Below are positions 12,160 to 19,929 of a stretch of 27,014 nt of DNA, piece after piece. Below the pieces are notes generated by a model. The model ran no database searches. It was not told where the DNA came from and worked only from the letters and a program-made list of their open reading frames with translations. Both the position numbers and the translations under genes were made by a program. Every line of letters starts with the position of its first letter. Positions within the stretch are counted from its first letter, which is position 1. The DNA is taken from the IMG/VR virus record IMGVR_UViG_3300036398_003980, positions 1 to 27,014 of that record. One strand, given 5' to 3'. The DNA comes from a virus.

Positions 12160-12167
12160 AGTATACG
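12160..12167 (-). promoter_or_regulatory. CGTATACT motif, candidate capsid promoter
   Basis: The minus-strand sequence reads GTGCGTATACTAGGG, 6 nt after the stop of the upstream glycosyltransferase. It predicts a leader of about 145 nt for the capsid message, unlike the nearly leaderless arrangement at the other copies. A TTGAAA lies 19 nt further upstream and could act as a weakly spaced -35. Confidence 0.5.
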
Positions 12168-12173
12168 CACTTT

Positions 12174-12890
12174 TTACGCAGCGTTTTCAAAGAAACGTCT
12201 GCGAATGATCTGCAGCCCACTGTCGTCCTTGATCCCGTGCACGAACGCGTACTTGGTCCCGGGTCGATAGAGGTCCGCCGTGGATACGTTCTGGCCCCGG
12301 TAGAGGTTGAGCATCTGGTTGCTCTTCCACCAGTGGCGGCTCAGTCGATGCGCGTGGTACACGTCCCACCCGATGTGCGGGGCCGAGCCCTCAAGGCCGG
12401 GGACGCGGTCGCAGAGAGACGGGTGGAATAGCATGTTGCCATTGATGTGCCCTACAGGGCTGTGGTGCTCGGACCACGCCCCCATGACCAGCTTCTTGTC
12501 CTCAAGGGCCATCTTCCACTCCCGCTCGATGCGGTAGAGCCAGTTCCTCTGCAGCGGCAGGATGTCCGCCTCTAGTAGCCAGACTCCCGTGACACGCTTC
12601 CACTCGCCCCTGTTCCACTTCTCCTGCGCCAGCATGAAGGCGTCCGAGGCCATGCCGTTGCACCCAGCGGGCCATCCCACCTCCTTGCGTCGGCAGGTGT
12701 GCGTGTAGAGATCGAACTTGCGGCCAACGTACCCGAGGGTCTCCTCGTCCACGGGCGACGCGTCGAAACGCCGTAGGAACATGAACGCGAAGCTGTCGTC
12801 CTTCTGCGGTTGCAGGTCTGCGATGAGCCGGGCAACGGACTGAGCCCGCTGCTTGTCGCCCTCCCAGTACTGCATGCAGAGGACGATCAT
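12174..12890 (-). CDS. GT-A-fold glycosyltransferase-like protein
   Basis: In this 238-aa protein the core motif is VWLLEADILPL (about 103-113), an acidic ExD motif at the end of a strand as in GT-A enzymes, where it binds the metal and nucleotide sugar. GHINGNMLFHP (147-157) resembles the acceptor-side strand of such enzymes. The N-terminus (MIVLCMQYWEGDKQRAQSVA) fits the first Rossmann-like strand and helix. Substrate is unknown. Its ATG overlaps the stop of the HTH-glycosyltransferase gene by 4 nt (ATGA), so the two are probably produced together, directly before the capsid gene. The length is short for a full GT2 enzyme. Confidence 0.65.
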   Translation of the reverse strand: MIVLCMQYWEGDKQRAQSVARLIADLQPQKDDSFAFMFLRRFDASPVDEETLGYVGRKFDLYTHTCRRKEVGWPAGCNGMASDAFMLAQEKWNRGEWKRVTGVWLLEADILPLQRNWLYRIEREWKMALEDKKLVMGAWSEHHSPVGHINGNMLFHPSLCDRVPGLEGSAPHIGWDVYHAHRLSRHWWKSNQMLNLYRGQNVSTADLYRPGTKYAFVHGIKDDSGLQIIRRRFFENAA

Positions 12891-13948
12891 CGCCCCCGCG
12901 TGTTGTGTGCGCCGTAGCAGGCGAATCCGATGTGCCCGCAGTGGACCGACAGGTCAACGTACGACTGGTGCCCAGCGATGCCCGCACGGATGCCGAAGGT
13001 CTGGTCCTCGCCCTGCTGCAGGCGCGAGTTCTTCACCGTCTCCATCTTGGTCTCTTCGAGCTGGGTGCGGATGTCGTCGAACAGACGCTCAACTTCCACG
13101 AGGTCTAGCTTCCCCTCGCGCACGCGCTGGTACGCGCCCGTGACCTGCTCGGACAGCCCGTTGATCTTGTTCACCGCGGCGTCGTTCGCGTTCGAGAAGT
13201 AGTGCCACGACTCCGTCGGGTGCGCTGGGGCGAGGTTGGGGAAGGTCTTGCGGAGATCAAGGTACACCTGACGGTGCACGAGCAGGGCACCCGTCGCGCA
13301 CCACTTCACGGGCTTCAGCTCGTCAATGGGGCCGTTGTGCACGCGGTTGTTCTCGGCGACGCTCTCAGGGGTACTCAGCATCGCCTCGTAGAACATCGCA
13401 CGCCCGTTCGGGTTGCGACCGAAGTAAGTCGCGCCGACGAGGGACTTGTTGTGCGAGAGGAGCGCGTTCAGCGTGTGCTTGCCCGCGTACTTTTCTGGAA
13501 GGTTGAACCCCGTGAAGTGATTAAACCACCCGGCATTCCCAAACGGAAACACCATGTCGTCGTCCGTCCAGAAGGACCACTCGACGCCCGTCTCCAGAAA
13601 CTGATCCGCGAGGACGTTGCGTGCGTGGTGGATGAACGCATCGTTGTGCCGCATGAGGGCACCCATCTTGTCGCGCTCCAAGAGCCCGAGGATGGAGAAG
13701 TGCGTCACCGGGTGCACGGCCTTGTAGAACGGCTGGAGGAGCACGACCTTCTTGCCCTCCCAGTTGGCCCGCTCCACGGGCTTCGCTTCCTTGACCTCGA
13801 ACACCTTCTCCACGGCGGCGATGCTCGGCACCTTGGAGCCGTTGCGCCACTGCTGGATCAGGAGCTTGGATACGCCAAAGAAGTCCGCCGCGGCGTCGTC
13901 GCCGATCTCAACGATCTTCGCCTTTACGATGTTACGAAGGTACGACAT
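12887..13948 (-). CDS. Glycosyltransferase with N-terminal Cro/CI-like helix-turn-helix
   Basis: The 353-aa protein starts with a compact helix-turn-helix (about 17-50): DDAAADFFGVSKLLIQQWRN then GSKVPSIAAVEKVF matches the Cro/CI-type pattern (small residue before GVS, IxxW, G-x-x-x-P). From residue 66 a GT-A domain follows, with KVVLLQPFYK, a triple-Asp motif FWTDDDMVF (127-135), WCATGALLVHR (216-226) and a late GEDQTFGIRAGIAGHQSYVD (313-332) typical of GT2 enzymes. A charged helical insertion (about 256-310) separates the last two motifs. Inferred: sugar transfer plus sequence-specific DNA binding, possibly autoregulation, because two palindromes fill the 56-nt gap before its ATG. No Shine-Dalgarno is present. 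The HTH could instead mediate protein contact. Confidence 0.8.
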   Translation of the reverse strand: MSYLRNIVKAKIVEIGDDAAADFFGVSKLLIQQWRNGSKVPSIAAVEKVFEVKEAKPVERANWEGKKVVLLQPFYKAVHPVTHFSILGLLERDKMGALMRHNDAFIHHARNVLADQFLETGVEWSFWTDDDMVFPFGNAGWFNHFTGFNLPEKYAGKHTLNALLSHNKSLVGATYFGRNPNGRAMFYEAMLSTPESVAENNRVHNGPIDELKPVKWCATGALLVHRQVYLDLRKTFPNLAPAHPTESWHYFSNANDAAVNKINGLSEQVTGAYQRVREGKLDLVEVERLFDDIRTQLEETKMETVKNSRLQQGEDQTFGIRAGIAGHQSYVDLSVHCGHIGFACYGAHNTRGR

Positions 13949-13955
13949 ATAGTTA

Positions 13956-13973
13956 CGTCTGAGGTATCAGACG
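13956..13973 (-). promoter_or_regulatory. Palindrome 1 before the HTH-glycosyltransferase gene (operator or hairpin)
   Basis: CGTCTGAGGTATCAGACG is a perfect 7-bp inverted repeat around GGTA. It starts 7 nt upstream of ATG 13948, where a ribosome-binding site would normally lie. Binding of a protein, or formation of the RNA hairpin, would block translation or transcription of the gene. Confidence 0.6.
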
Positions 13974-13986
13974 CTGTTCGGGTTTT

Positions 13987-14004
13987 GGTCTGGTATATCA
14001 GACC
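13987..14004 (-). promoter_or_regulatory. Palindrome 2 before the HTH-glycosyltransferase gene
   Basis: GGTCTGGTATATCAGACC has 6-bp perfect arms, shares the GTCTG and TATCAGAC blocks with palindrome 1, and is centred 31 bp away (about three DNA turns). It directly abuts the stop codon of the upstream scaffold gene. On the minus strand its centre contains GATATACC, close to a -10 box. Confidence 0.6.
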
Positions 14005-15411
14005 TTAACGCTGCATCGCCTTCCAAGCCTCTTCCATCGCGTCCTCGGCGTTCGTGTCGAAGACATCGACGCGGGGAGCAGCGCGGTCAGCGGTGGCAGA
14101 AGAACGAGTGGTCTTGGAGAGTCGTCCGGCTTCGCGGATGCTGGAGAGTTCCTTCTCCAACGCCTTCACGCGGCCCTCGGCCTCCTTGAGCTGGGCCTGA
14201 TAACGCGGGGCGAGGACACCGGCCAGCGCGAGGATGCTGCGCGTCCGGGCCGAGTCATCCTGCAGGAAAGAGAGCAGCATCTTCTGCGACTCCGCTGCGG
14301 CGGCGTTGTGGCGGTCGATCTCCGCCTTGATGGCGGGCGTCGCGTTCGCGGGCAGTTCCTTTGAGTGGAGGAAAGGAACCTGCGGCAGCACGGGCTTCAG
14401 CGTCCGCACGGCCTCCTCGACGAACTGATCCTGACTGCGGGCGGGCGCGTTGCGCTTCTCGGCCAGAATCTGGTCCGCCTTGGACTTGATGTCCCGGAGC
14501 GCGGACTGGCGGTCGGACTCGATGTTCTCGTTGTCCGCGAGTCGTGCGGTGATGAGGAGCTTGTCACGCGGACTCAGCTTCTCGGCCCAGCGTGCGATCT
14601 GCTCAACCTGCTGGTCGTAGGGCATCGACTTCACCTGATCAACGAGTTCGTCCTTCAGGCCGTTGCGCTTGAGGGCCTCGAAGATCGTGCCGTTGTTCTG
14701 CTCCAAGCGGGAGGAGAACTTCTGCTGGAATTCCGGGTCGCGCTCGGCGTCGAACGTCGCACGGAACTCGCGCAGTTCACGCAGCTCGGCCTCGATGTTG
14801 TCCGGCACCGTCTTCTTCGACAGCTCGTCCACCTTCGCACGCAGCTCAAGCAATTCCTTGCGGGCCTGCTCGGCCTCCGTGCGGGCCTTCGTCTCGCGCT
14901 CCTTCGCGGTGCGCTTCAGCTCTTCAAACGTGTTCTTCGTCTTCTCCGACGCATCGGAGCGGAGCTTCACCTTGTCGTACGGGTCTTCCTCCGTCGGGGT
15001 CTCCGGCTTGGTCTCTACCTTGTCCTCCTTGCCGAGCAGCTTGGTCAGCAGGTCGTCGGGCTGCGGCTCTTCCTGCGCAGGGGCCTCGGGTTGAATCGTG
15101 TCCTCGGGCGTCTCGGGCTTGTCGTTCGAGGCCATCTCGCTCGTGACGACCTCTTCCGTCACGGGCGGCTCCGCCTCCGGCATCTCCTCCGCCGTCTCGA
15201 TCTGGCGGTCGTTCGCCTTGTCGCGGTCACGGTCGGCGATGTTGTCGAGCGTGGTCGGTGCGCGACCAAGTTCGTCCTCGAACAGATTGTCGAGCGCACT
15301 CGTGGCGTCCTCGACATTGTCGGGCGGGAGCACGATGCCGTTCTTGTTACTGAGCGCGGCTTCCGCCATGGCGGAGCGAGAGGGCAGGTCGGGTTGGAGT
15401 GCGTCGGCCAT
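14005..15411 (-). CDS. Putative capsid scaffolding protein
   Basis: In this 468-aa protein the first 150 residues are disordered and acidic (Glu-, Pro- and Thr-rich). A long charged coiled coil follows (about 155-235), then helical segments (270-400), a second coiled coil (about 400-430) and a basic/polar tail ending EDAMEEAWKAMQR. There is no enzyme motif. This long, acidic, highly helical composition directly after portal is typical of phage scaffolding proteins, which guide capsid assembly inside the procapsid and leave or are cleaved. The call is from composition and position, not from a recognised family. Its ATG lies 1 nt after the stop of the small head gene. Confidence 0.6.
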   Translation of the reverse strand: MADALQPDLPSRSAMAEAALSNKNGIVLPPDNVEDATSALDNLFEDELGRAPTTLDNIADRDRDKANDRQIETAEEMPEAEPPVTEEVVTSEMASNDKPETPEDTIQPEAPAQEEPQPDDLLTKLLGKEDKVETKPETPTEEDPYDKVKLRSDASEKTKNTFEELKRTAKERETKARTEAEQARKELLELRAKVDELSKKTVPDNIEAELRELREFRATFDAERDPEFQQKFSSRLEQNNGTIFEALKRNGLKDELVDQVKSMPYDQQVEQIARWAEKLSPRDKLLITARLADNENIESDRQSALRDIKSKADQILAEKRNAPARSQDQFVEEAVRTLKPVLPQVPFLHSKELPANATPAIKAEIDRHNAAAAESQKMLLSFLQDDSARTRSILALAGVLAPRYQAQLKEAEGRVKALEKELSSIREAGRLSKTTRSSATADRAAPRVDVFDTNAEDAMEEAWKAMQR

Positions 15412-15412
15412 G

Positions 15413-15658
15413 TTATTCTGGTGAGGCAGTAAGGTTGATCATCTCCTGCAATGCAAGCTCGTATCCAGCCTGCACATCCGCCTCGGCTATGCGCCGGTCT
15501 GGATCAAAGGGCGCACCCGGCGTGATGGTGGATACGCTTGGGCGCATCCAGAACATCCGCTGGAGAAAAATCTGCCCGGAGGGAGTGTTAAGGAACTGCC
15601 GCAGCGCGGCGGCTTGGTCGGAGGACCAAGTGGGGGTTTCGGTCGGAATCTTAAACAT
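15413..15658 (-). CDS. Small head-region protein of unknown function
   Basis: The 81-aa protein is a mostly helical frame with RQFLNTPSGQIFLQRMF in the middle and AGYELALQEMINLTASPE at the end. Small proteins with a similar 'GYE...' C-terminal helix occur between portal and scaffold genes in phages with short tails, but no function is known to me. Its ATG overlaps the end of the portal gene by 8 nt and its stop lies 1 nt before the scaffold start, so it is part of the same operon. Confidence 0.7.
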   Translation of the reverse strand: MFKIPTETPTWSSDQAAALRQFLNTPSGQIFLQRMFWMRPSVSTITPGAPFDPDRRIAEADVQAGYELALQEMINLTASPE

Positions 15659-17792
15659 TAGGTGGGGGCTGTTCCGCGGGGGCCGCTTGGGCCTCGGCGA
15701 TGGCCTCAGGCGGGATGCCCTGCTGGGCCATTAGAGCTTCCTGCTCCTGCTGCGCTGCGAGGGTAGCTTGGAGCTGCCCCAACTGGGTAGCGGCTTCCCG
15801 AATCTGACGTAGGTCTTCAGCGAATTCGTCCTTCTTGGCACCCGCGGCGACGGCCACCTCGATGTGCTGCGCCCAGTGCCCGAGCGCGATCTGGAACGAG
15901 GCCATGAGTGCCGGGTCGCCAGAGCCGAGCTGCTCCGCAGCCGCCGCGATGACGGGCTTGAGCACCTCGATGTGGACCTGATGGTTGTCGCGGGGAGACA
16001 CCGGCACCTCACGTCCGGCGCTGAGAAGAAGGTTCTCCAGCTCCTGCTGGCGGCTCTGCTCCGTGATCACCGTCGGGTCCGCTTCGGCGAGCATGACATC
16101 CTCCGCGAACTCCGCGTCGATGCGGGCAGCGGCAGCGATCTTCTGGAGCTTGGCCTGATCGAACAGCGGGTCCGTGCGTTTCTCGTTCGCGAATAGGACA
16201 AGCTGCTGGGCCTTGAGGTCGGTGAGGTCATCCACCGTACGCAGCGCGGGCTGCTTGGCGATGTAATCGAGTTCCTCCGGCGACATGTAGTTGAGGAGGT
16301 ACTCGCGGGCCTGCTGGGCCTCGGTGTCGTCGGTCTTGGAGCTGATGACACGCCGCTGGCAGGTGCCGATCATGTTCCCGACCTGAATGAGGAAACGCTC
16401 AAGGATCGCGTCGCGCTTCTCTTCCTCACGCGAGGCGAAGAGGTTCACCTCGCTCGCCGTCGTGCGCTCCCCGCCGAATTCCTTCGGGGTCACGCCGCCC
16501 GCGATCTGGTCCATGTACGCCACGAGCTGGCGGTCAAGAAGGGCGAACGCCTCGACGTTCGGGTCGATGCCCTTCTGCTGCGAGATCGTGTAGTTGGCCG
16601 GGATGAGCACGGCATTACCGTGCACGGCGAGCGCGAAGCGGTTGAGCTGCTTGGCCTCGCCCTGAATGAGAATCTTGCCCGAGAGCTGCAGACGGTCCAC
16701 CACCTCGTTGCGTGCGCGGTCGATTGCCGCGGCGATCTCGAACAGCTCGCGTCCAATGCCCTTCGAGCCCATCAATTTTCCGTTCGCCTGCTGGAACGAG
16801 AAGAGGGCCAGCACGTCGGACATCTGCTCGAACTGGTCGAGCTTCTCGAAGAGAATCTTCTTGGCCCGCCCGTCCACGATGTAGTGACTCACTTGGCCGT
16901 CACACTCGGGGACGTAGAGGTGGTAAATCTCGATGGTCTTCGAGCCGGAGAGAAGCGACAGCGAAACGCTCGACTCGCGGATCGCGTCCTCGAACGTGCG
17001 GAAGTCGGTGTACGGGTTCGAGTTCCCGCCGCCCGTGATGGAGCGCGGGGCCGCGGCGTTGATCGCCGCCACCGTGTTGTCGATGTCCCAGCCAGCGGCC
17101 TCGGCGGCGTCCTTGTTCTCGATGAACGCGGCCAGCTCGTGGATCATCAGGTACTGCTTGCCGATCCAAAGCTGGACACCGGAGATGTTCTGCTTCGTGC
17201 CGTCGGGGACGAAGAATTCATCCTGACGGAAGTGCGTCGGACGCCACGAGTACTCGTCCAGCCACGCGACGGTGGTGAACCCGAAGAGCGCATTCTCCTG
17301 CGACACCTCGTTCAGGAAATCGACCCAACCATCCCAGCCACGAATCGTGTCCGTGATCTTGCGGCGGAAGAGCTCCGTCTTCTGCTTGCCGCCCGGGTGG
17401 TTCTCGGGGAACGACGCGGAGGTGAGGTAACGCGCCGACTGCACGGCCTTCGTGAGACGCGGGCTCACCTTGTCGATGGCCGTGGACAGGGGCTTCGTGG
17501 AGAAGTTGCTCTTCCAGCCCAACCCGTGCTCCTCCAGCTCCTCACGCGTGAACGGACGCTCGGCGTTGTACTTGGCGAGGATGCGACCGTTCTTCTCGTT
17601 CTGATCGCGGCGGGCCTCCTCCAGCGTGGAAATAATCGCGAAGATGTGCTGGACGTTCGAGATCGCACGACGCTTCGGCTTCATCGTCCTCGGGTCGAGG
17701 TCCGGTGAGTTCACCGTGCCGCCGGAGATGCCGTCGGAGGCGGGCGGGATCAGGGCGTTGGTGGACGAAACGTCTGGGTAGGCTTGTTCCAT
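15651..17792 (-). CDS. Portal (head-tail connector) protein
   Basis: The 713-aa protein is of the large portal type known from podovirus-like phages. Supporting features are an early helical clip/wing region, and KGIGRELFEIAAAIDRARNE (346-365), which resembles the portal helix that lines the dodecamer. GERTTASEVN (447-456) is a typical 'xATEV'-like segment, and NHQVHIEVLKPVI (607-619) precedes a long helical, Gln/Ala-rich C-terminus that could form a barrel. Portals form the 12-subunit vertex through which DNA is pumped. Placement between terminase and scaffold supports this. No Shine-Dalgarno precedes ATG 17792. The C-terminal 60 residues are low-complexity (AAQQEQEALMAQQG). Confidence 0.85.
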   Translation of the reverse strand: MEQAYPDVSSTNALIPPASDGISGGTVNSPDLDPRTMKPKRRAISNVQHIFAIISTLEEARRDQNEKNGRILAKYNAERPFTREELEEHGLGWKSNFSTKPLSTAIDKVSPRLTKAVQSARYLTSASFPENHPGGKQKTELFRRKITDTIRGWDGWVDFLNEVSQENALFGFTTVAWLDEYSWRPTHFRQDEFFVPDGTKQNISGVQLWIGKQYLMIHELAAFIENKDAAEAAGWDIDNTVAAINAAAPRSITGGGNSNPYTDFRTFEDAIRESSVSLSLLSGSKTIEIYHLYVPECDGQVSHYIVDGRAKKILFEKLDQFEQMSDVLALFSFQQANGKLMGSKGIGRELFEIAAAIDRARNEVVDRLQLSGKILIQGEAKQLNRFALAVHGNAVLIPANYTISQQKGIDPNVEAFALLDRQLVAYMDQIAGGVTPKEFGGERTTASEVNLFASREEEKRDAILERFLIQVGNMIGTCQRRVISSKTDDTEAQQAREYLLNYMSPEELDYIAKQPALRTVDDLTDLKAQQLVLFANEKRTDPLFDQAKLQKIAAAARIDAEFAEDVMLAEADPTVITEQSRQQELENLLLSAGREVPVSPRDNHQVHIEVLKPVIAAAAEQLGSGDPALMASFQIALGHWAQHIEVAVAAGAKKDEFAEDLRQIREAATQLGQLQATLAAQQEQEALMAQQGIPPEAIAEAQAAPAEQPPPNV

Positions 17793-17808
17793 GTCGGGGG
17801 CTAGTTAC

Positions 17809-18225
17809 CTATAGCTTACGACTGAAGAAGCGGTACCCACGCCGGTTGGTACGAAGGTACTTGATTGCGGCCCGGAGGACGCGAATCTTGTCCTTGGCCA
17901 TGCCGAGGAGGGTGTTGCAGTGCTGGCAGAGGACGCCGCGGACGCGCTTGGTCTGGTGGCAGTGGTCCACCATGAGGGTCCGCTTGAGGGTATGCTCGGG
18001 TACTCCGCAGATCATGCACCGGTGCTTCGCTTTGGCCCGAATGGTGTGCCACTGCTCGCGGGAGAGCCCGTAGCGGTTCCGGAGGTTGTCGCCCATCCGG
18101 TCCCGGGGGTACTTCCGATGGCACTCGCGGCACCGGGACGAGTGGTAGGGCTTCTTGGCCGAGTGGCAGACATAGAACTCCGAGACGGGCTTTTCCGTTC
18201 CGCAGTGGGAACAAACCTTAGTCAC
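17809..18225 (-). CDS. Endonuclease VII-type recombination endonuclease (HNH-like)
   Basis: The 138-aa protein has an N-terminal zinc-ribbon (Cys5, Cys8, Cys32, Cys35; VCSHCGTEKPVSEFY). The catalytic region has RYGLSREQWHTI (51-62), Cys70-x2-Cys73, VDHCHQTKRVRGVLCQHCN (86-104) with the His/Asp catalytic cluster and Cys100-x2-Cys103. This is the endonuclease VII family signature (T4 gp49-like), which resolves branched DNA before or during packaging. Free-standing homing nucleases share the fold. The GTG start at 18225 overlaps the end of the kinase-like gene by 8 nt, which favours a resident operon gene over a recent mobile insertion. Confidence 0.85.
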   Translation of the reverse strand: MTKVCSHCGTEKPVSEFYVCHSAKKPYHSSRCRECHRKYPRDRMGDNLRNRYGLSREQWHTIRAKAKHRCMICGVPEHTLKRTLMVDHCHQTKRVRGVLCQHCNTLLGMAKDKIRVLRAAIKYLRTNRRGYRFFSRKL

Positions 18226-18799
18226 GCTTCAGGGAGTCGAGCCACGTCTGCAGCTTCTCCTTGAGCTGCGTGGGCGTGCCGTCGTTGAGAAGAACGGCGT
18301 CCGCGTCTTTGGACGTGACGGCGGTGTTGTCGCCGGTCGGCGGGTTCCCGGGTCGTTCGACCCAGAAGACGACGAGCGGCACGTTCAGCCAGTGCAGAAT
18401 CTGCCTGATCTCGTCCAGCTCCTCCTTGCGTCGCACGCCGTCAATGATGCGGATGCCCATGAGGTACAGCGAACGGAAGAGCGTGCTCGGGCTGCGGAAG
18501 TAGACGCCGGGTCCGGGCGTGCCGCCGGGGACAACGGACAGGTGCTGCGTCTTCCCGCAGAGGTAGTCGCCGAACTCGACGAGCATCGGGCGGGTCTCCT
18601 CCTTCTCCATCGCACGCAGCTCGGCCTCGGTCATCTTGAGGTGCTTCGCGAGCAGGGGGTAGATGACATCGCTGCACGAGGCACCCGGCTGACCGATCAT
18701 CTCGGAGAGAATCTTCCGAGCGGTGGTTTTGCCGTGGCGCGGTTGGCCGATGAACAGAACGACGGCTGGATTACCAGTAGTTTTTTGGGCAGTACTCAT
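18218..18799 (-). CDS. P-loop protein, probably deoxynucleoside monophosphate kinase-like
   Basis: The 193-aa protein has Walker A GQPRHGKTT (18-26) after a hydrophobic strand (AVVLFI). A strand-acidic motif RIIDGVRRKEEL (117-128) is like the substrate-binding 'DVR' of phage dNMP kinases, and VPLVVFWVERPG (140-151) and a C-terminal helix follow. These enzymes phosphorylate dNMPs in the cytoplasm for phage DNA synthesis. Assignment among P-loop kinases is moderate. The gene overlaps the preceding Cys-motif gene by 29 nt and the endonuclease gene by 8 nt; the first in-frame ATG was chosen because no later start would keep Walker A. Confidence 0.65.
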   Translation of the reverse strand: MSTAQKTTGNPAVVLFIGQPRHGKTTARKILSEMIGQPGASCSDVIYPLLAKHLKMTEAELRAMEKEETRPMLVEFGDYLCGKTQHLSVVPGGTPGPGVYFRSPSTLFRSLYLMGIRIIDGVRRKEELDEIRQILHWLNVPLVVFWVERPGNPPTGDNTAVTSKDADAVLLNDGTPTQLKEKLQTWLDSLKRD

Positions 18800-19007
18800 C
18801 GCGGATCATGGTTTTCAGGGACACGAAGCAGGTACAGATACGGCACTGGCCGTTCGGCTCCATCTGAGGGCACGCCTTGCAGATGTCCAGCCGCTTATCT
18901 CGCTCCAGCGCGTCGGCGAGGAACGGGCCGCTCTTGTTCAGGCGACGCTTCACCTGCCGCTTGAACGCGCCCCAGAGGCTGCGGAACGTATCGGCGTTGA
19001 ACCTCAT
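18771..19007 (-). CDS. Small Cys-rich putative zinc-binding protein
   Basis: The 78-aa protein has a basic N-terminus (KRQVKRRLNK). Its Cys cluster is Cys43-x2-Cys46-Pro, Cys55-x2-Cys58-x-Cys60 and Cys73-Pro near the end, terminating in YW. This fits a zinc-ribbon or knuckle of a small protein type common in phages, function unknown. I placed the start at ATG 19007, which overlaps the TGA of the upstream gene (ATGA), as at many junctions here; a longer version from 19076 would overlap the neighbour by 73 nt. The motif resembles the one in the preceding gene, so the two may be related. Confidence 0.7.
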   Translation of the reverse strand: MRFNADTFRSLWGAFKRQVKRRLNKSGPFLADALERDKRLDICKACPQMEPNGQCRICTCFVSLKTMIRDEYCPKNYW

Positions 19008-19582
19008 CGTCTCCAACAGTGTTCGGGCAATTGGTTGTGGGTCTCCGAGTTTAGGGACGGCGGGGCCTTGAGCCACACCGCCGTGGCATTCTCCTGCCCC
19101 GTGACGGAGCAGGCCATCAGCGCACCCTCATCCTTCGACTTCCTCCCGGCCCGGAACGTGAAGCCGATCTGCTTGGTGGACTCGCGACAGGAACCGCAGC
19201 CCTGACGCCAGTCCTCGTTCAGCGGGCACTTCGCGCAGATCGCCGCCCGCCGGTCCGCTTCCCCTTGCTCGACGAACGCGAACTCGATGAGGATCGACCG
19301 GCTGCTTTGGTAGAGCTGCGCCATCCACGTCGCGACCCTTGAGGCGAGAGTCTGTTTTGATCCTTGGTTGGGGAGAGTTGGGCTGGTGCAAAAGTGGGGG
19401 TGGTTGTTGCAGACATAGTCAAAGACTTCGCGAAGAGGGTTGCCGACCGGGAGCTTGTTGTTGATGCGGTACTGGAGGACAGCGTCCGCGAGGGCCTGAT
19501 AGCTGTGGCTCTCGATGCGGTGTTCGCCTTCCATGAAGTGGAAGCCGCCCGGCGGGATGATGTGCTCCTTGGGTACGCTCAC
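19004..19582 (-). CDS. Unknown protein with paired-cysteine motif
   Basis: In this 192-aa protein the N-terminal half is IIPPGGFHFMEGEHRIESHS, then LADAVLQYRINNKLPVGNPL and EVFDYVCNNHPHFC. The C-terminal half has ICAKCPLN (115-122), GCGSC (128-132) and further Cys158 and Cys189. The four paired Cys suggest a metal site. The overall pattern is one I associate with uncharacterised phage proteins encoded near terminase or portal genes, but I cannot name a function. It starts with an ATGA overlap with the upstream gene and ends with an ATGA overlap with the small Cys-rich gene. Confidence 0.7.
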   Translation of the reverse strand: MSVPKEHIIPPGGFHFMEGEHRIESHSYQALADAVLQYRINNKLPVGNPLREVFDYVCNNHPHFCTSPTLPNQGSKQTLASRVATWMAQLYQSSRSILIEFAFVEQGEADRRAAICAKCPLNEDWRQGCGSCRESTKQIGFTFRAGRKSKDEGALMACSVTGQENATAVWLKAPPSLNSETHNQLPEHCWRR

Positions 19583-19929
19583 TTGAACAGTCGGTCCACG
19601 ATGGCGTCCGGGTAATCAGGGCGGCGACCGACGTAGCAGATCGTGTACAGCTCATCGTTGATGATGACGTGCCGGAAAGTGCGGTTGCCGCGTCTCTTGA
19701 ACTTGCCCGTGCGTGGCACGACGGCGAAACGCTCGGCGAGCGAGATGGCCCTGCGGAGTGAATACGTCCGCGGGTAGATGAGCCGCGTGGTGAATTCGCC
19801 TGCGGGGTCGTAGCTGTACGGCGGTGCGCCAAACGAAAGGCACAAGTCCCAGACGCGCAAAGCGAGGGCACGAATAAAGTGTCTCATGCGACGTATTAGA
19901 ACACAGATACTGAGGATTGAAAAGCTCAT
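19579..19929 (-). CDS. Hypothetical protein
   Basis: The 116-aa protein has a hydrophobic/basic N-terminus (MSFSILSICVLIRRMRHFIR) that could be a weak membrane anchor or amphipathic helix. A basic middle (VVPRTGKFKRRGNRTFRHVI) and IVDRLFK at the end follow. I do not recognise it. The start at ATG 19929 overlaps the TGA of the GT9-like gene (ATGA), and its stop overlaps the next ATG in the same way, which supports it as a real, co-translated gene. Confidence 0.65.
   Translation of the reverse strand: MSFSILSICVLIRRMRHFIRALALRVWDLCLSFGAPPYSYDPAGEFTTRLIYPRTYSLRRAISLAERFAVVPRTGKFKRRGNRTFRHVIINDELYTICYVGRRPDYPDAIVDRLFK

Noticed and set aside
17809-18225. Endonuclease VII gene as a recently inserted homing endonuclease
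   Set aside because: It overlaps the kinase-like gene by 8 nt and sits snugly before portal without interrupting any gene, so a resident packaging-related nuclease is more likely.
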